DNA of 64,000 nucleotides, taken from Clusia tigrina. Its lineage: Eukaryota; Arthropoda; Insecta; Diptera; Clusiidae. A program made the translations under genes and the position numbers. The DNA lies in contig OV050032.1 of assembly GCA_920105625.2 (NCBI GenBank), forward strand, positions 73,079,879 through 73,143,878, written 5' to 3'. Positions 58,973 to 64,000 of this stretch are shown here, piece after piece. Every line of letters starts with the position of its first letter. Positions within the stretch are counted from its first letter, which is position 1. Under the pieces are notes generated by a model, which saw nothing but the letters and a program-made list of their open reading frames with translations, was not told the origin of the DNA and made no database searches.

Positions 58973-61900
58973 GATATTTGATCAGTTTTTCATTTGGGAC
59001 TCAAGGGTAGCATAGCTTTGAGCGATAGCTTAAATTGACAAGAGGCTCGAGTACTATATTGTTACACAATTTCAAGGTTTTATGACGCTCCAGTAAAAAG
59101 TTACAGGCATTTGTTTGTTGCAAACTTTGATAGGTGTAGGACGTACCGTATAGAAGTTAGGGCCATTTGAAGTTTTTATCAGTGTTTGATTTGGGACTCA
59201 AGGGTAGCATAGCTTTGAGTAATACCTTAAATTGACAAGAGGCTCGAGTACTTTATTGTTACAAAATTTCAAGGTTTTATGACGATCCAGTAAAAAGTTA
59301 CAAGCATTTGTATGTTGCAAACTTTGATAGGTGTAGGACGTACCGTATAGAAGTTAGGGCCATTTGAAGTCTTATCAGTGTTTTATTTGGGACTCAAGGG
59401 TAGCATAGCTTTGAGCGATAGCTTAAATTGACAAGAGGCTCGAGTACTTTATTGTTAAAAAAATTTCAAGGTTTTATGACGGTCCAGTAAAAAGTTACAA
59501 GCATTTGTATGTTGTAAACTTTGATAGGTGTAGGACGTACCGTATAGAAGTTAGGTCCATTTGATATTTTATCAGTGTTTCATTTGGGACTCAAGGCTAG
59601 CATAGCTTTGAGCGATAGCTTAAATTGACAAGAGGCTCGAGTACTATATTGTTACAAAATGTCAAGGTTTTATGACGCTCCAGTAAAAAGTTACAAGCAT
59701 TTGAATGTTGCAAACTTTGATAGGTGTAGGACGTACCGTATAGAAGTTAGGGCCATTTGAAGTTTTTTCAGTGTTTAATATGGGACAAAAAGGTAGCATA
59801 GCTTTGAGCGATAGCTTAAATTGACGAGAGGCTCGAGTACTTTATTGTTACAAAATTTCAAGGTTTTATGACGCTCCAGTAAAAAGTTACAAGCATTTGT
59901 ATTTTGCAAACTTTGATAGGTGTTGGACGCACCGTATAGAAGTTAGGGCCAGTCGAAGTTTTATCAGTGTTTGATTTGGGACTCAAGGGCAGCATAGCTT
60001 TGAGCGATAATATAAATTGACAAGAGGCTCGAGTACTTTATTGTTACAAAATTTCAAGTTTTTATGACGCTCCAGTAAAAAGTTACAAGCATTTGTATGT
60101 TGCAAACTTTGATAGGTGTAGGACGTACCGTATCGAAGTTAGGGCCATTTGATGTTTTATAAGTGTTTCATTTGGGAGTCAAGGGTAGCATAGCTTTGAG
60201 CGATAGCTTAAATTGACAAGAGGCTCGAGTACTATATTGTTACAAAATTTCAAGGTTTTATGACGCTCCAGTAAAAAGTTACAAGCATTTGTATGTGGCA
60301 AACTTTGATAGGTGTAGGACGTACCGTATAGAAGTTAGGGCCATTTGAAGTCTTATCAGTGTTTGATTTGGGACTCAAGGGTAGCATAGCTTTGAGCGAT
60401 AGCTTAAAGTGACAAGAAGCTCGAGTACTTTATTCTTTCAAAATTTCAAGGTTTTATGACGCTCCAGTAAAAAGTTACAAGCATTTGTATGTTGCAAACT
60501 TTGATAGGTGTAGGACGTGCCGTATAGTAGTTAGGGCTATTTGAAGTTTTATCTGTGTTTGATTTGGGACTCAAGGGTAGCAAAGCTTTGAGCGAGAACT
60601 TAAATTGACAAGAGGCTCGAGTACTTTATTGTTACAAAATTTTAAGGTTTTATGACGGTCCAGTAAAAAGTTACAAGCATTTGTATGTTGCAAACTTTGA
60701 TAGGTGTAGGACGTACCGTATAGAAGTTAGGGCCATTTGATGTTTTATCAGTGTTTCATTTGGGACTCAAGGGTAGCATAGCTTTGAGCAATAACTTAAA
60801 TTGACAAGAGGCTCGAGTACTTTATTCTTACAAAATTTCAAGATTTTATGACGCTCCAGTAAAAAGTTACAAGCATTTAAATGTTGCATACTTTGATAGG
60901 TGTAGGACGTACTGTATAGAAGTTAGAGCCATTTGAAGTCTTATCAGTGTTTGATTTGGGTCTCAAGGGTAGCATAGCTTTGAGCGATTGCTAAAATTGA
61001 CAAGAGGCTCGAGTACTTATTGTTACAAAATTTCAAGGTTTTATGACGCTCCAGTAAAAAGTTACAAGCATTTGTATGTTGCAAACTTAGATAGGTGTAG
61101 GACGTACCGTATAGAAGTTAGGGCCATTTGAAGTTTTATCAGTGGTGGATTTGGGACTCAAGGGTAGGATAGCTTTGAGTGATAGCTTAAATTGACAAGA
61201 GGCTCGAGTACTTTATTGTTACAAAATTTCAAGGTTTTATGACGCTCCTGTAAAAAGTTACAAGCATTTGTGTGTTGCAAACTTTGATAGGTGTAGGACG
61301 CACCGTATAGAAGTTAGGGCCATTTGAAGTCTTATCAGTGTTTGATTTGGGACTCAAGGGTAGCATAGCTTTGAGCGATAGCTTAAATTGACAAGAGGCT
61401 CGAATACTTTATTGTTACACAATTTCAAGGTTTTATGACGCTCCAGTAAAAAGTTACAAGCATTTGTATGTTGCAAACTTTGATAGGTGTAGGACGTACC
61501 GTATAGAAGTTAGGGCCATTTGAAGTTTTTTTCAGTGTTTGATTTGGGACTCAAGGGTAGCATAGCTTTGAGTGATACCTTAAATTGACAAGAGGCTCGA
61601 GTACTTTATTGTTACAAAATTTCAAGGTTTTATGACGATCTAGTAAAAAGTTACAAGCATTTGTATGTTGCAAACTTTGATAGGTGTAGGACGTACCGTA
61701 TAGAAGTTAGGGCCATTTGATGTATAATCAGTGTTTCATTTGGGACTCAAGGGTAGCATAGCTTTGAGCGATAGCTTAAATTGACAAGAGGCTCGAGTAC
61801 TATATTGTTACAAAATTTCAAGGTTTTATGACGCTCCAGTAAAAAGTTACAAGCATTTGTATGTTGCAAACTTTGCTAGGTGTAGGACGTACCGTATAGA

Positions 61901-64000
61901 AGTTAGGGCCATTTGAAGTCTTATCAGTGTTTGATTTGGGACTCAAGGGTAGCATAGCTTTGAGCGATAGCTTAAAGTGACAAGAAGCTCGAGTACTTTA
62001 TTGTTTCAAAATTTCAAGGTTTTATGACGCTCCAGTAAAAAGTTACAAGCATTTGTATGTTGCAAACTTTGATAGGTGTAGGACGTACCGTATAGTAGTT
62101 AGGGCCATTTGAAGTTTTATCTGTGTTTGATTTGGATATCAAGGGTAGCAAAGCTTTGAGCGATAACTTAAATTGACAAGAGAATCGAGTACTTTATTGT
62201 TACAAAATTACAAGGTTTTATGACGCTCCAGTAAAAAGTGACAAGCATTTGTATATTGCAAACTTTGGTAGGTGTAGGACGTACCGTATAGAAGTTAGGG
62301 CCTTTTGAAGTTTTATCAGTATTTGATTTGGGACTCAAGGGTAGCATAGCTTTGAACGATAGCTTAAATTGACAAGAAGCTCGAGTACTTTATTGTTACA
62401 AAATTTTAAGGTTTTATGACGGTCCAGTAAAAAGTTACAAGCATTTGTATGTTGCAAACTTTGATAGGTGTAGGACGTACCGTATAGAAGTTAGGGCCAT
62501 TTGATGTTTTATCAGTGTTACATTTGGGACTCAAGGGTAGCATAGCTTTGAGCGATAACTTAAATTGACAAGAGGCTCGAGTACTTTATTGTTACAAAAT
62601 TTCAAGATTTTATGACGCTCCAGTAAAAAGTTACAAGCATTTAAATGTTGCTTACTTTGATAGGTGTAGGACGTACTGAATAGAAGTTAGAGCCATTCGA
62701 AGTTTTATCAGTGTTTGATTTGGGACTCAAGGGTAGCATAGCTTTGAGCGATTGCTAAAATTGACAAGAGGCTCGAGTACTTATTGTTACAAAATTTCAA
62801 GGTTTTATGACGCTCCAGTAAAAAGTTACAAGCATTTGTATGTTGCAAACTTAGATAGGTGTAGGACGTACCGTATAGAAGTTAGGGCCATTTGAAGTTT
62901 TATCAGTGGTGGATTTGGGACTCAAGGGTAGCATAGCTTTGAGCGATAGCTTAAATTGACAAGAGGCTCGAGTACTTTATTGTTACAAAATTTCAAGGTT
63001 TTATGACGCTCCAGTAAAAAGTTACAAGCATTTGTATGTTGCAAACTTTGATAGGTGTAGGACGCACCGTATAGAAGTTAGGGCCATTTGAAGTCTTATC
63101 AGTGTTTGATTTGGGACTCAAGGGTAGCATAGCTTTGAGCGATAGCTTAAATTGACAAGAGGCTCGAGTACTTTATTGTTACAAAATTTCAAGGTTTTAT
63201 GACGTTCCAGTAAAAAGTTTCAAGCATTTCTGTGTTGCAAACTTTGATAGGTGTAGGACGTACCGTATAGAAGTTAGGGCCATTTGATATTTTATCAGTG
63301 TTTGATTTGGGACTCAAGGGTAGCATAGCTTTGAGCGATAGCTTAAATTGACAAGAGGCTCGAGTACTATATTGTTACACAATTACAAGGTTTTATGACG
63401 CTCCAGTAAAAAGTTACAAGCATTTGTATGTTGCAAACTTTGATAGGTGTAGGACGTACCATATAGAAGTTAGGGCCATTTGATGTTTTTATCAGTGTTT
63501 GATTTGGGACTCAAGGGTAGCATAGCTTTGAGTGATACCTTAAATTGACAAGAGGCTCGAGTACTTTATTGTTACAAAATTTCAAGGTTTTATGACGATC
63601 CAGTAAAAAGTTACAAGCATTTGTATGTTGCAAACTTTGATAGGTGTAGGACGTACCGTATAGAAGTTAGGGCCATTTGATGTTTTATTAGTGTTTCATT
63701 TGGGACTCAAGTGTAGCATAGCTTTGAGCGATAGCTTAAATTGACAAGAGGCACGAGTACTATATTATTACAAAATTTCAAGATTTTATGACGCTACAGT
63801 AAAAAGTTACGAGCATTTGTATGTTGCAAACTTTGATAGGTGTAGGACGTACCGTATAGTAGTTAGGGCCATTTGAAGTTTTATCTGTGTTTGATTTGGG
63901 ACTCAAGGGTAGCAAAGCTTTGAGCGATAACTTGATAAGAGGCTGGAGTACTTTATTGTTACAAAATTTCAAGGTTTTATGACGGTCCAGTAAAAAGTTA
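58973..64000. repeat. 196-bp satellite array, right flank
   Basis: About 26 further monomers in the same orientation. They match the first 6.4 kb of the window, not the 43-53 kb block next to the insertion. The segment from about 60830 matches 1370 onward at an offset of 59,465 (aggatagctt at 1701 and 61166; gatgtat at 2254 and 61719). From about 63200 it matches 5590 onward at an offset of 57,611. A 9-monomer spacing of 1,764 bp is present (tttaaatg at 60876 and 62640). No gene is visible. Confidence 0.92.

Overview
This window is mostly non-coding: one long tandem satellite array with a monomer of about 196 bp, interrupted by a single, almost complete non-LTR retrotransposon (LINE). The satellite fills 1-53211 and 58962-64000, roughly 270 monomers on the left and 26 on the right, all in one orientation and AT-rich. 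The LINE lies on the minus strand at 53212-58961 (5,750 bp). It encodes an ORF1 with a probable DUF4780-type region and an ORF2 with AP-endonuclease, reverse transcriptase and RNase H domains. Such elements are typical of arthropods, so the host is probably an insect or other arthropod; nothing here identifies the species. No host gene, tRNA, rRNA or CRISPR was recognised.

Layout: 1-9270 holds diverged monomers with 5- and 9-monomer repeats and a 200-bp run of N (4404-4603). 9271-16720 holds a 20-monomer (about 3.92 kb) higher-order repeat built partly from a 9-monomer unit (1,764 bp). 16721-27870 is mixed and is the counterpart of later blocks. 27871-36700 is dominated by a 16-monomer unit (3,136 bp) and its partial copies. 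36701-43640 is a displaced copy (about 17.0 kb away) of the 20-27 kb stretch. 43641-53200 is built from a nearly uniform 4-monomer unit (784 bp) and duplications offset by 3,707 and 6,841 bp. The right flank (58973-64000) belongs to the same sub-family as the first 6.4 kb of the window.

The LINE, read on the minus strand from 58961: a 5' UTR of 591 nt, ORF1 (58370-56928), a TAATG stop/start overlap, ORF2 (from 56928) broken by one frameshift near 53921 inside the RNase H domain, a very short 3' UTR, and a 3' tail of five AAT units. A perfect 11-bp target-site duplication (53201-53211 and 58962-58972) brackets it. The most interesting observation is that the first 110 nt fold by eye into an HDV-like nested double pseudoknot whose P1 begins at nucleotide 1 of the element. 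This suggests a self-cleaving ribozyme that trims the element's own 5' end. The strand that closes P2 is also part of a competing 13-position hairpin.

All folds, domain calls and repeat relations were made by reading. No search or folding program was run.
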